Shown: positions 46,192 to 56,872, counted from the first letter of the stretch. The stretch: DNA of 64,000 bases from Chlamydomonas reinhardtii (GCF_000002595.2 NC_057012.1:7849735-7913734); one strand, 5' to 3'. Translations and numbers: made by a program. The notes: generated from the sequence alone by a model not told the origin.

Positions 46192-49100
46192 CTACACAAA
46201 CGGTTTATTCTGGATCCAGGGACAGCTCATGACATTGAAGTCCTCCCGCTCATGGTCCCGGTACAGCTGCTCCCGCGGCCCCACCTTATCGGTGAGCTGC
46301 AGCACACTAGGGATTATAAGTACCCTGGGCTTCTGCGCAGCAGCCGGCACTGCTGGCACCGCCGCGGCTCCCAGCTTCTCAGCTATCTTGGGATGGAACA
46401 GTCCCGCACCCAGGCCGCCATGCTGCGCCATGAGCGTCTTTGCCAGCTCCTCCGAGTCCCAGCTCCTCGCCAGCTGCTCCGCCGCCACGGTGGCCACGGG
46501 GTGCTCCGCGGCCTTGTCCCGGATGTGCACCACAAGGTGGTCGTACTCGGGCGGGAACATGCCGCCAGCAAAGTACCTGGAATGGTGGGGGTGGGGTGGG
46601 GAAGTCGGGGACTGGGATATCGCTAGCCGAGTCTGTAGCACAGGGCGGGGCAAGGATGCAGTTCTAAGTCCGTGCATTTGCCTGCCTCTTACCATCGCGC
46701 GGCCATGCAGCCCTGCATGAGGTAGCCGCCTAGCATGCAGCGGTTGTCGTTGAAGCCTTTCCCCGAGGGTGAGTAGGGGATGCATTGGTGCTGCAAGACA
46801 ACGACAGTTCATCAATTGCGGTTTCGGCAGAAGCGTGCCGCATATCAACCAGTGCAAATAAAGGCCTTACTTTGAACTGCATGGGTATTTCCAGCGGCAG
46901 GTGGTTGTTCCGCTCGCCGCCCAGCCAGGTTAGGTTGCAGCGTGGCGCGGGGTACACGACGGTGCGCCCCATCTCCATGGCAAGCCGCGTCAAGGCCTGT
47001 AACAATTCCGCAAGACTGCTGAGCTGTACGTATCAACACGAGGTGGATGGCTTCGTACCTTGGTTGCTTTGTCCCACTCCTCGTGCGACACCCACTCGCG
47101 GTTCTCCACCTCAGGCGAATACACCAGCACGTCGGGTATGGGCGCGTGCTCGGTGCTGGCGAAGAACACGCCGCCGCGCGGGTGCAGCAGGTGCGACAGC
47201 TCCCAGTTCCACATGTTGTTCGCCATCTGCAGCAATGGTTGGTGATGAGCAGTCAGCCGCATGGGGGCTGCGCACGGTGCATTGGCTGGTTGGCGCTGCG
47301 ATTTGACCTGCTGTTGCTCCTCGGTGCCTTACCTTGACGGTGAGCTTGTTCATGGGCGCCCCAAACAGGCGGTAGAAGTGCGCCAGCGCGTAGGGCGAGG
47401 TGCCAGTGCCGTTAGCGCCGCGGTACAGAGCCGGGTTCCAGTATCCGCTAGTAGGACAGGCGAGAAGTAGGGCACAAACAAGGACGATGAGAGGGGCACA
47501 CATAGACGTGAAGGGGCTCCAGGGCTTTGATCCAGCTCCTTTGCGTTGCCCGCTGTGGTCGCACTTGCATCAATGCTCACTGTCTTCCAAGTCGGCGGCA
47601 GTTCCATGGTGTTAGCCCGCCTAAAAGGTCACCTGGTGCCGTCCTGGCCGTACGCAATGCCGATCCACTCGGGCAGGTAGGTGAAGAGCTCGCGGTTGGC
47701 GGCGTTGGCGGCGGCCTGGATGGCGGCACAGGGGGCACGAGAGGCAGCGATGGGTGGTGGTGGGCGATCGAGGGACGGGATGGAGTCGGCTGCGATGCCA
47801 GCCGATGCCGCTTGCACTGCATGCTGGGAAACATATGCCGAGTCATCCAGTTGAATCCACGAGTTGAATTGCTGATACCCATTGTGCCTTACCTGGGCTG
47901 GGTCCTCAGGATCCGCCCATAACGGCATGCCGTCTGACTGCAATGGCAACATAAAATAGAGTGAATGTCACCAACAGAGCTACTTCCGCACACGTTCCAA
48001 CACGTTCGTGGGTTCCTCTGCCCCCGCACGTGTGTCCCCAGCTGTTCACCTTGATCAGCTCCATCCACGCGCGGGACTTGTTGCCGCGTACAGGCGCATA
48101 CAGCGGCCCGCCGAACTCCTCGGGCCACACGCCCTACATGGGGTGCAGGGACCACAGACACGCGCAGTTTGGTGGCCACGCGGAGACGAACCGAGTGATA
48201 GCATGTACCGGTATGCCGGTGGCATGGCCCGCGGGTGCACAACAAGACCTGCGCAGTTCCGTCCCGAGACTCTGCAACCACCTGGTGGCGGTTCCCGCAT
48301 ACCTGTGTGTTGGGAATCTGTATTACTTGCTGATGCGTGACGCCCTCAGTGCGCCGGAACCCGGGTGCGTGTTCTGCAAGTGACTTGGGCCAGGGCACCT
48401 TGGTCTCCTGCAGGGTCCAGTAGGTGAAGGGCCGGGCAGGTCAGGTAGCCGGCGAGGATGCGGGTGGTCTGGTGCAGGGACGATAAACAGGGGCTGGTCA
48501 GGCGTGCAGGGACAACGTAGGCATCGAGGCGCAATGCTGCCACCCATGTGCACTTGAACAGCAGTAGCCCACCTTGAGGAAGTGCCAGGAGCCGATGCCA
48601 CCGGTTTCGTTATAGCCAAAGTAGCGCTTGTGTGCCCCCTCCCTGTGCAGAGGACGAAGCAATTGATAATGGGGGAAATCAGGCGCGCTGGCGACCGTTA
48701 CATGGGCAGAGGCTTTCTGCACGCCATCCTGCCACCCAGTGCCCCGCCATGGCCCGTCCCCATCCCCGTCGTGCCACCCACCATGCATCCCGGTACGTGA
48801 CGTTGCGGTCCCAATTCCAGCAGCCATAGGCGATGGGCCGCCCAATTACCGCCGACATGAGGATGTCGCTGCGGGTGGGGGGGGGGGAGCGTTTTAGGCA
48901 CGTGGACGCCAAGAGCCAGGCACTCCACGCACAAGGCCTCGGTACGCCTTGGCGATGTCATGCACTTCCTACCCCTGTGCTGCACGCTTGATTCTCACCT
49001 CATGGCCATCTGTAGCCAGCCAGCAGATCAGCAGTGTGCAGACCCGTGGGGAGATTCCGTTGATGACATCATAGCGGCATTCAGTTCAAACTTAGGATGA

Positions 49101-51329
49101 GCATGAGACCCGGTCACCCTTATAGTACCGTACGGTGTCAGCTACATTACTGGCATACAGCGCACCTGCTCCCAGCAGAAGTCTTTCCTATTCCGTCCAA
49201 GCATGTACTCGCGAGCTTCCGCCCATCTGTGTATTAACACAATAGCAAGTAAGCACCGACAGGTGCCACACGCAGTGGGGCACAAGAATCACGGACAAAC
49301 CACCAACGACAGCACCCCCCTACATCCGCAGATCCACGATGCATGCATAAATACAAGGTGATCGGTAGCGCCCCTACTCCGCCCCGCCTGCTCACCGCTC
49401 CAGGCGGTCAATGACTTCGTTCAAAACGTACACTGATGGCCCGTCCGGCCGCGCATTCTGCACATAGCTGGGGTTGGGAAAGGCCACGGCGAGGGCGCGA
49501 GGCACATGTTGCAGGCCTGGACAATACCCGTCCCCTGCCACTGCAATGGGTAGTCTCTACGCGGCTTCCCTCTCTGCTTCCATACGCTCCACTCACACGA
49601 CCGCCGAGTTGAGCCAGCCAATGGCCGGGTCCTTGAGCGCCATCAGCGCCATGTCCCGCAGTGGCGGGGCCTGCGGACGCATTCCAAACACGCAAGGGGA
49701 AGAGGTTGGCACATGCGACGCTGCGGGGTTGAGGCCCAGGTCGAGCCAAGTGGGCATGGTAATCGCATTTGCATCCCTGCGTGACCAACAACGCGTGTGT
49801 GCACATGTGTTGGCGGTCGCCCGTATCACATGCACGCAGCTGCCAGCCGCTGGCACGAGAAGCCTCTGGCTAACGAGTGCCCATGACATGGATATGCGCT
49901 GGACATCCAGCCCGCACGTACCTTCAAGTGTGAGTAGATGTCACTCAAGAACATGGAGTCACTGAGCCGCAGGGTGAAAATGGGCAAGACGCGCTATGAG
50001 GGCAGCATGAGCACCTGGCAACTACGACCTCCTATGCAATATGCTCCTCAGCAGCTTCACACCCCTGGCTGGCCCACCTGTCCAGACACAGCACGTTGAC
50101 TCCCAGGCGCGCTGCCCTGGGCAGAAACGCATGCCTGCGTGCGCAAGAACACACAGTGTGGATTCTGCAGCCATACAAAACTGCGCAGACCCACTTACAG
50201 TAACAGTGTCCCATGAAGCATGGGGGTTTATCCTTGCATGCCAGGGGGGGGTGATGGATACACGTGAGACTGCTGGCTACGCGGGACTACGGCGTCCCTA
50301 TGCGCTAACACCTGTGCCTGTTGGGTTTGGCTGCATACCTGTCTAACATGTACTTGGGTGTCGCCGCAAAGACCTGTCAGATGCAATTGAAGACGTTATA
50401 GTACATACGGTGTATTGCAGACTGGATGCTTAGTCCATGCAGCTTGCTTGGCCCGATGCACTAATGACAGCCTCATCCCACCCACCTGGCTGGACCAGAT
50501 GCACGACACCTGCGGCCAGGCCCTGAGCGCCCGCTTGCAGTTTTCCTCCGTGGACATCAACTGCAATGGGGTTGGCATGGCCCAGATGTGGTCGGGACAA
50601 GAATGCGTAGCTGGGCTCTGGAAACCAGACAGCAATGGCTCATGTGTCCCATCGCCACTGACCCCGCCGCCCCCAGGCCTCACCACGATGTGGTCGTAGC
50701 CCATCTGCATCATGTTGTCGTACAGCTGGAACCCCGCCACCAGCCGGTTCTCAGACACCAGGATGATCTCCCGCCGGTACACACGCGCACGGAGGCAGTC
50801 CCGCAGGCCTGTGAAGCGCCGACGTGAAGGTCCAGGCGAAGCAAAGGCAAAGCAAGCTTTTCAGACTGATATCTCCCGCCATCCATGATCTACAGCCGCA
50901 TCCGGTACTCTTTGCAGCCCCTAGATGCACTCCATAGGCTTGCCTTGAAGCGGGTATATGTCGCCAGTCCATTGGCGTGTATGCCCCAAGGAGCAAGTTC
51001 CCGACGCCGCACACGGCAGCGTCTTGTTGTTCTCCAGCAGTCTCTCCTTTTCACGCCACGCAGGTTCTGATATGTTTGCGAAGTTACAAGAGGGGACATT
51101 ATGAGCGTTCTGATATTCAGGTGGGTGTGGAGTTAAGTTGAGCAGGGGAAGAAGGTAGGGACGGGCCACGGGGCGACACGGCATCCAGTGCAATGGGTTT
51201 GTCCCAGCAATAAACGTGCGTACCAGCGTTAGCAAATGCAAGCCCGCCTGCGTCTCCAGCGAGCAGGCAGAGTAACGCAACGGCTTGTCCGAGCATTTTT
51301 GTCCGAGCAGTTTTGAATAGGTGTGCCAT
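46192..51329 (-). CDS. Nucleotide-diphospho-sugar transferase (PF03407/GT77-like), 22 exons
   Basis: Twenty-two exons fit by phase: 51224-51329, 50944-51066, 50684-50808, 50486-50560, 50339-50373, 50078-50134, 49922-49961, 49597-49670, 49396-49467, 49166-49226, 48999-49009, 48782-48868, 48573-48642, 48303-48407, 48050-48133, 47893-47937, 47633-47715, 47333-47447, 47059-47226, 46871-46996, 46693-46790 and 46192-46576, giving 714 aa. The N-terminus has a hydrophobic signal or anchor. Landmarks: ILVSENRLVAGFQLYDNM, the LDSDSMFLSD metal site (DxD at 173-175), VVYVQNARPDGP, DFCWEQ and MSAVIGRPIAYGCWNWD, the pattern of nucleotide-diphospho-sugar transferases expanded in green algae. A long C-terminal extension (from about residue 330) is algal. 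Exon 11 is 11 nt; intron 2 is GC-AG. Likely Golgi glycoprotein or cell-wall glycosylation; sugar unknown. Confidence 0.85.
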
Positions 51330-52190
51330 GTAAACAGCCCTTAGCACGACTCTATAGTGGTCCCGAATGGCCAACAGTCTGATGAGATTCTGAAGAGCGC
51401 AACATCGGACGGAAACCTCGTTCTGCTTAAGTAGCCAAGTCGCATCATAAAACGCCTATGAGATTATCTTGACGTGACTGCAGCATATGTCCCCATATAA
51501 AATGACGGTGACTATACACAAGTACACAACTACACTGTTCCGCATGGGACGACTGCACATGTCGTGCCGCCCACGGTGCCGCCCGACTGGCGCCTGTCCG
51601 GAGTGCCGGAGGCTGCGGACACTGCCGCAAAACATGCAGGGACGAGTTATGTCTCGTGCAGGTTCGCGTGATCGCCACAGAGACTGGGGCTGGGGATAGC
51701 AGGAGCGGCCAGGGCGGCCGCATGCACGCGCAGAAGAATTTTTGGTTCGTTTCGCCCCTCTACACACATGCACGCCACGCCGTCCCATCACGGCCTGTCA
51801 CAGTCCCACACGCTGCACCTAGCGCCCCTAGCACACACGCGCACACGACCCGCCAGTGCTGCGCCCAATGGTTATTAGCAGTAGTGACAGCACGGCACCT
51901 GCCTCCGCGCACGTGCAAGCCATGCCTTCCCATCAGGGGTTCCCATGGAACCCCTGCTTCCCATGGAACCCCTGCTTCCCATGGAACCCCTGCTTCCCAT
52001 GGAACCCCTGCTGCTTCCCATCACAACCTGTCACACTGTATGGCACCGCAACTCGCAGCCCTAGCACACAGGCGTGTTCAACCTGTCAGAGCTAGCTACA
52101 TCTGATGGTTACTGTGGAGGGGCTCAGCCCCTTTTCCCGTGACCGGGGAACACGTGTCGGTTCGTTGGTGGCATTCCGCCCACATTGGGT
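51330..52190. other. Promoter side of the transferase gene and relic repeats
   Basis: Contains one inverted unit of the 130-bp minisatellite (about 51775-51905) and an 18-bp tandem repeat (listed separately). About 52115-52150 reads GGGGCTCAGCCCCTTTTCCC, like the end of the Fanzor-associated segment. No exon was recognised. Confidence 0.45.
51941..52012. repeat. Four 18-bp tandem repeats
   Basis: TTCCCATGGAACCCCTGC occurs four times in a row without change, followed by a partial unit. There are no spacers, so this is not a CRISPR array. Confidence 0.95.
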
Positions 52191-52430
52191 GTGTGATGGG
52201 ACAGGGTTCAAGGCAGGGTGGCGCAGAGGGTGGCGAGGTCCCGTAGGGTGCAGCTGATGCCCAGACCCGTAAGCAGACAGCAAACAGTTTGCAGTGGCAG
52301 AGCAGAAGTGCATGGCTGGTCGAACGCCGGCGTTACTGTACCGACAAGTTGCTGGCTGGCTGGAAGTTTGCTGATGCGCATTCCTCACGCTCCGGGCGCC
52401 CGGCCAGGCGATAGCACCACACAGACAGAC
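52190..52430. repeat. Dispersed repeat D, copy 1
   Basis: About 215 bp shared with 53776-54000 and 55970-56190. Landmarks are GTGCAGCTGAT, GGCTGGTCGAACGCCGG, TGCTGGCTGGCTGGAAGTT and the end GCGATAGCACCACACAGAC. Non-coding. Confidence 0.8.
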
Positions 52431-52880
52431 CGCAACGCCACACTCGCGATGCAGAGTCGCAGCGCACCTGCAGGAAGATGACCAGCGTCCACGGATGAGC
52501 ACCAGAGGCAACCGCAGAGAAAATGCAGACAGAATGCAGCAAAGCAGTGGCCGGGCGACAGCGTGACAAGCAGGGGCGAAAACAGGGCGAGGCAAGGCAG
52601 AAAAGGGAGCCCGAATTGGGGCAGGTTCCACATCTATGCTGGGGTGGCGCCATGTGTGGCCAGGCCCAAACCGCCCAAATTCCAGTGCACATATCTTGTA
52701 GATGCCTCAGGCCTGCGGCGGTTACAGTGCATGGATGACCCCCCCGCAACATCTGCAGCCTATCTACAGGCATCTACGCCCTTGCCGTGTCCCAGCATCC
52801 CTGCACCTGCACCTGTACCCTCTCGAGTGCCCAGACTTTCGCCCGCCCGGCACATTCTGCTGGCCACCAGGTGTATGTAC
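52431..52880. other. Spacer between repeat D and the Fanzor remnant
   Basis: No exon or repeat was recognised with confidence. Some of it may be upstream Fanzor sequence too decayed to read. Confidence 0.35.
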
Positions 52881-53008
52881 ATACTAGGGGTAGGCCGCCG
52901 CCGCTGGCGAGAAGGGCCCTAACCACGCTCTTGCCCACGGCATCCAGGGGCCCAAAGAAAAAAGCCTAGTTTTAGCGTTAGCTTTTGATGCAAGCCCTGC
53001 GTGGACGA

Positions 53009-53385
53009 GTACTACACCAGCCAGGTAGTCCTGTTCTTACAACTCGGCAGCGGCCGTTATAGGGCGCAAGCACTCAGCTGCATATGAAATGTGTAGATGC
53101 AGATGTGCGCAAAATGTGGACAGCGTCTGCTCGGTAACGGGCAGCGCTGCCTGCAAGTGGTGATTCCGTTTGGTGACTCGCGTGCCCGCGACGTCCAAGT
53201 GTGCCAACACTGCGGGCGGGACGGTGTGGGGAGGCCCAGGCCCAGGTTCAGTCTGGTTCGGGGGTCAGGTATCAGGTATCAGACAGGCTCAGGCGCCGTC
53301 CGGTTGAACGTTGCACCGCAGGGCCGCGACGTCAACTCTGCGACGAACAAGCGGCACGCGCTGATGTTGATGCTGCTTGGTAGAG
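53009..53385 (+). pseudogene. Fanzor (TnpB-like) C-terminal exons: zinc ribbon and RuvC-III
   Basis: Fanzors are eukaryotic relatives of bacterial TnpB, RNA-guided DNA nucleases carried by transposons. Three exon pieces can be seen. The first ends CVDEYYTSQ at a GTAGTC donor, like the DEYRTSK...C stretch of algal Fanzors. The second starts after a CAG at 53102 with MCAKCGQ and ends VQVCQHCGRDG: two Cys-x2-Cys pairs, a zinc ribbon. After an intron (donor GTGGGG, acceptor CAG before GGCCGCGAC at 53323) comes GRDVNSATNKRHAL, the DRDxNAA-type motif with the last RuvC Asp. Order and spacing are diagnostic of the TnpB/Fanzor C-terminus. RuvC-I and RuvC-II are not found, so it is not a working nuclease. 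Identification is from memory of the family. Confidence 0.6.
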
Positions 53386-53436
53386 CGCGGCCTGCGGCCC
53401 TGCGCCTTGGTAGAGCGCGGCCTGCGGCCCTGCGCC
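53377..53436 (+). repeat. Two exact 30-bp tandem repeats (Fanzor tail)
   Basis: Same 30-bp unit as at 42723-42812, two copies here. The triplet tract encoding Ala/Ser/Gly or Pro follows to about 53580. Confidence 0.95.
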
Positions 53437-53485
53437 GCGGTGGCGGCGGCGGCGGTGGTAGTGGAGGGCCTGGCCCCGCCACCAG

Positions 53486-53520
<35 letters not shown>

Positions 53521-53587
53521 CCAGCAGCAGCGGCGGCAGCGGCAGCAGCACCAGCAGCGGCGCAGGGCCCGGCGGCGGCGCAAGGTC

Positions 53588-54250
53588 TGGGCCCAGCAGT
53601 TGCGGCGTGCATGTCCATACGTAGCGGAGGGGGCGAGCAAGGCCACGTGGAGAGGAGAGCGCGGCGCCGCCCAAGAAGCGGCGCCGGCGCGCAGGTTGAG
53701 GCCGGCCGGTGTCTGGTTAGCGGTCTTTGCTGGCGAGCATAGCACCGCACAGTATGTGGTAGGCCGCAGCAGTGAGGTGTGTGATGGGACAGTGGTAAGG
53801 CAAGTTGGTAAAGTCCCGTAGGGTGCAGCTGATTCCCAGAACCCAACAAATGGCATACAATTGCAGCGGCAGGGCAAGAGTGCGTGGCTGGTCGAACGCC
53901 GGAGTTACTGTACCGACGAGTTGCTGGCTGGCTGGAAGTTTGCTGACGCGCATTCCTCACGCTCCGGGCGCCCGGCAGGCGATAGCACCACACAGACACA
54001 CAGTATGTGGTTCGTTTTTTTAACACACAGTATGGTAGGCCGCAGCAGAGAGGAGTGTTGTGGCTAGAGGATCCCCTGCTGTTCGGTTTGCTGCCTGCTG
54101 TGCTTGCGCTTGATAGCTGGATGCGACTGGACGCATGGCGGGCCATGCCTGTACGATCCGACCCCGGCTATGCCCGGGAGATGAGGTTGACGCTTGCGGC
54201 CTCAGACTAGAGATGTGGCGTGGGCTCAGCCCCACTTTTCCCGAGGGGAA
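53588..54250 (+). mobile_element. Fanzor-associated 3' segment, copy 4 (split by repeat D)
   Basis: Matches copies 1 to 3. The part after the inserted repeat D (54025-54250) carries ATGGCGGGCCATGCC and GGCTATGCCCGGG stem-like sequences, the GGCCTCAGAC block and GGGCTCAGCCCC. Candidate right end and guide-RNA region of the element; RNA role is inferred only. Confidence 0.55.
53776..54024. repeat. Dispersed repeat D, copy 2, inserted in the Fanzor element
   Basis: Same landmarks as copies 1 and 3. The flanking element sequence CACAGTATG..GTAGGCCGCAGCAG is present on both sides (about 53747-53773 and 54025-54048), so it was inserted or recombined here after the Fanzor element. Confidence 0.75.
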
Positions 54251-54788
54251 TTGTCCCTGTCCGCCCGCAGCATGTCACAGTCGTCTGCTAGACAAAGCAT
54301 CTGACCTATAGGCTACCTAAGCGCGCAACCTAGGATGATGGTGTTAAGATACACCGGGGCGTTTCCGAGGCGCATTAGTAGCCCGGTGGGCACGGTTGGC
54401 GGGAAACCGAGTAACCGTAGTTACTCTGGTTCTGCCGCGCTGCGCACCAAGGCGGTCAACCAACCCTCCCCTTCCCTCCCCTCCCCGCCTCACCTGCCAC
54501 GGGCTCGGTCTGAGCGATGCAGACCGCGTCGTTGTCGTCCACGCTGTCGTCCATGTTGTGCACCAGCGTGCGCTTGGGCGCGCGGTTGCCTGGTGCACTT
54601 GCAGCGGAGGGGGTAAGGGGAATACTGCAAAAAGTATTGGTCACGAGGGCGGAGTGTAATGCGCTTGGATGAAAAGGACAGCAGCGAGTGGTGCGCGAGG
54701 GAGCGAAGGCGAGCGGCGTGAGGCAATTGATGGCTGTCCGCACTGCTGGTTCGGGCTGAAATTGCTGGTGGGAAAGTTATGCTGCGGG
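54251..54788. other. Spacer with one exon-like piece
   Basis: On the minus strand about 54600-54500 reads GNRAPKRTLVHNMDDSVDDN and continues to TEPVA before a GTGAGG donor, with a CAG acceptor upstream. It looks like a real exon, but no start or neighbouring exon was found. It is either a copied exon or part of a small unmodelled gene. Confidence 0.3.
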
Positions 54789-54795
54789 TATATAA
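54789..54795 (+). promoter_or_regulatory. TATA box of the gene at 54934
   Basis: TATATAA, 139 bp upstream of the chosen ATG. An out-of-frame ATG at 54815 opens a uORF of about 40 codons that overlaps the main start. Confidence 0.5.
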
Positions 54796-54933
54796 GTAAG
54801 CGTTGTGAAGAATTATGGCGAAGTCGCACGGTATTGCTGGCGGAAATGCTGAATTCCATCGGCCATGTACGGAGAATGGTCCTCTGATAACTGCTTGTTG
54901 TCGCGCACAGATTTGTATCAACACTCCACTGCC

Positions 54934-55554
54934 ATGTTAGCGTTGCTAGCAGTACGGGCGCGTTCGCCCTCGTTGCCATCAATCACTTTGCCTGCTCGAT
55001 TGCTTTCTACGCAAACCTCTGCTTCAGTGTCAGAGACTTACAGCAACAGGCCAACGAGCAGCGCTGAATCTACGGAAGCGGTCTCGAGCTCGGGGCAGTC
55101 TGCATCAAAGTGGGACTGGAAATGGGTGCTCGGCAAAGCGTCGGGGCGCAAGCCCGCAATCACGCGACCAAGGAGGCACCAATGGCACTACTGCAATCCA
55201 GAGTATGATCCCGCGGCGCCGCTGCCCGAGGTGCTGCGCTCGCCGTTCGGCCCTCCCGGCGCGGAACGCTCGCACGACTGGGCCACCTACGCACGGCACC
55301 TGCAGCTGCAGCCAGAGAACCGGAGGGACCTGAAGCGCTACCGGGCACGCTTCGTGCGATTTATGCAGCTGCGGGAGCTGGACTGGCGGGAGGCTTTCCA
55401 GCGGGGCGTGGCGGAGGACAGCCGCGTGTCCAACAAGGTGGCGCGCGCAAAGGCGGAGGCACAGCGGCAGGACGCGTGGAGCGACTACAAGCAGGCCATG
55501 TGGCAGCGCGCACAACTGGCCGACTCGCACCAGTCACATGGGACTGGGCGATAG
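54934..55554 (+). CDS. Unknown protein, probably mitochondrial
   Basis: Single-exon gene, 206 aa from ATG 54934. An in-frame ATG at 54865 would add 23 residues; the downstream start is preferred because it exposes a good mitochondrial presequence (MLALLAVRARSPSLPS then PARLLSTQTS). The mature part is rich in Trp, Arg and Gln (WDWKWVLG, PRRHQWHYCNPEYDP, RYRARFVRFMQLRELDW) and ends in a long charged helix. The composition suggests an organelle ribosome or respiratory-complex accessory protein, but I do not recognise it. The last 10 codons, with the stop, are the first half of a 32-bp tandem duplication. GC at third positions is high, like host genes. Confidence 0.7.
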   Translation: MLALLAVRARSPSLPSITLPARLLSTQTSASVSETYSNRPTSSAESTEAVSSSGQSASKWDWKWVLGKASGRKPAITRPRRHQWHYCNPEYDPAAPLPEVLRSPFGPPGAERSHDWATYARHLQLQPENRRDLKRYRARFVRFMQLRELDWREAFQRGVAEDSRVSNKVARAKAEAQRQDAWSDYKQAMWQRAQLADSHQSHGTGR

Positions 55555-55585
55555 ACTCGCACCAGTCGCAGGGGACTGGGCGATA
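55522..55585. repeat. 32-bp tandem duplication across a stop codon
   Basis: GACTCGCACCAGTC...GGACTGGGCGATA is present twice in tandem with three differences. The first copy supplies the end of the 54934 gene and its stop; the second lies in the 3' UTR. Confidence 0.85.
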
Positions 55586-55969
55586 GCAGTGTGGTCAGAA
55601 GAGCTGCTGAGGAAGAACTGAACCCGCACCACTAGAACGCAGCATCGCGGCGGTCAATCCGGTGCCAGCATTACTGCATGGGACCATGGCAAGTTTCCCA
55701 TTGATGGATGTGCACCGCACCTACTGGGCGTTGTAGCTACCGGAGTGACATGAGGTGGATAAGTACCGCCGGTTATGGGTTGGCGGCAAGGTGGTGTTGA
55801 CTGGTGTTGACCGACATCACGAATGAAAGCTGCTTGACTGTCTTTGTTGTTATGATGAGGATTTGGTGAGAGGAACCACGGGCGCGCGGTATGGCATGCG
55901 CTTACGTAAGGGGTATGTGCTTGTATACCGTACGTTGCCCTTCCATTCTCCTCGTTCCATGGTTGTGCG
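55586..55969. other. Gene-free 3' flank
   Basis: Probably the 3' UTR of the gene ending at 55554; no TGTAA was seen. Nothing else was recognised. Confidence 0.4.
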
Positions 55970-56190
55970 ATGGGCCAGTGTTAAGGCAGGTTGGTGAAGT
56001 CCCGTTGAGTGCAGCTGATATCCAGACCCCAGCAGATGGCAAACAACTTGCAACGGCAGTGCAGGAGCGCGCGGCTGGTCGAACGCCGGAGTAACTGTAC
56101 CGACGAGTTGCTGGCTGGCTGGAAGTTTGCTGACGCGCATTCCTCACGCTCCGGGCGCCCTGCCAGGCGATAGCACCACACAGACACATC
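55970..56190. repeat. Dispersed repeat D, copy 3
   Basis: Same landmarks and orientation as the copies at 52190 and 53776. Three copies within 4 kb suggest local spreading. Confidence 0.8.
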
Positions 56191-56434
56191 GTAGGTCCAT
56201 GGTGTGATAGGCACGATCTTACACCAATTTACACGGTGTGAGGCAGCACGTGATCTGTGGAGCAGCAAACTCTAGTCCCAACGCTTACAGCATCCTACGG
56301 CTGCTCCTACCCCTTATTGCTATTGTTATGCAAGGCAATGCCCTGCAGTTTGTTATCATGTAACTTGAATGCCATAACATCCCTGGTGGGTACATCAGGT
56401 TCCTTCGTGGCCCAGCCAGGCGCATGTTCGCCCG

Positions 56435-56872
56435 TTGGGGGATGCGCTGGTATACATGTGGTCGCCGCCCGAGTCAGCCATTCTTGACCAGTATCGCGCC
56501 AACGCACACTTCCGCCGCACGTGCAAAGTACACGCATCACCATTGCTGCTGCAGCCAGCTTCCGTGGCTGAATTCCGTTCATGGTTCATTGTTCGTCTTC
56601 AAAGCATTCTCGGTAACAGATGGTTGTCCCCGTTAACAGCTGGGCTTGTTCCACACAGCAACGCGGTGTACGCCCTTGCCACCGTGCTGGGGGTTTATAA
56701 CTTTAGTGGCTCTTTCCCTCGCCGCCTGCAGTCGTGGGGGAGGGGGCCGTTACGCCTGGTAGCACAGTTTTACCGGAACGACCCCCTTGCCTCCCCCTGG
56801 CAGAGAGGCAGGCCCCTTTCCTGCTTTCCTTGTCCCTCCCCCCAAAGATGCAACGCAGCTTTAGATAACTAA
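56435..56872 (+). pseudogene. Orphan open frame, unknown
   Basis: A 145-codon frame with protein-like stretches (WSPPESAILDQYRANAHFRR, FRSWFIVRLQSILGNRW) ending TAA-type context at 56870. Codon bias is weaker than in host genes. No family, partner exon or repeat match was found. It may be a transposon piece. Confidence 0.25.

Larger units (their letters stand above)
52885..54250 (+). mobile_element. Fanzor-type transposon remnant, best copy
   Basis: Holds a short exon at about 53009-53025 (VDEYYTSQ region), the zinc-ribbon exon, the RDVN exon with two 30-bp repeats, a GCA/GCG tract and the conserved 3' segment. A 249-bp repeat D copy is inserted at 53776-54024, flanked by a roughly 30-bp duplication of element sequence (CACAGTATG...GTAGGCCGCAGCAG). 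The left end and upstream RuvC parts were not found. About 52890-52960 also occurs at 11040-11130. Confidence 0.6.

Noticed and set aside
49010-49075. Exon reading DVINGISPRVCTLL in the sugar-transferase gene
   Set aside because: No AG acceptor keeps it open. The 11-nt microexon at 48999-49009 gives an unbroken, family-like join.
51941-52012. CRISPR-like short repeat array
   Set aside because: The four 18-bp repeats are directly adjacent with no spacers, in a eukaryotic nuclear sequence.
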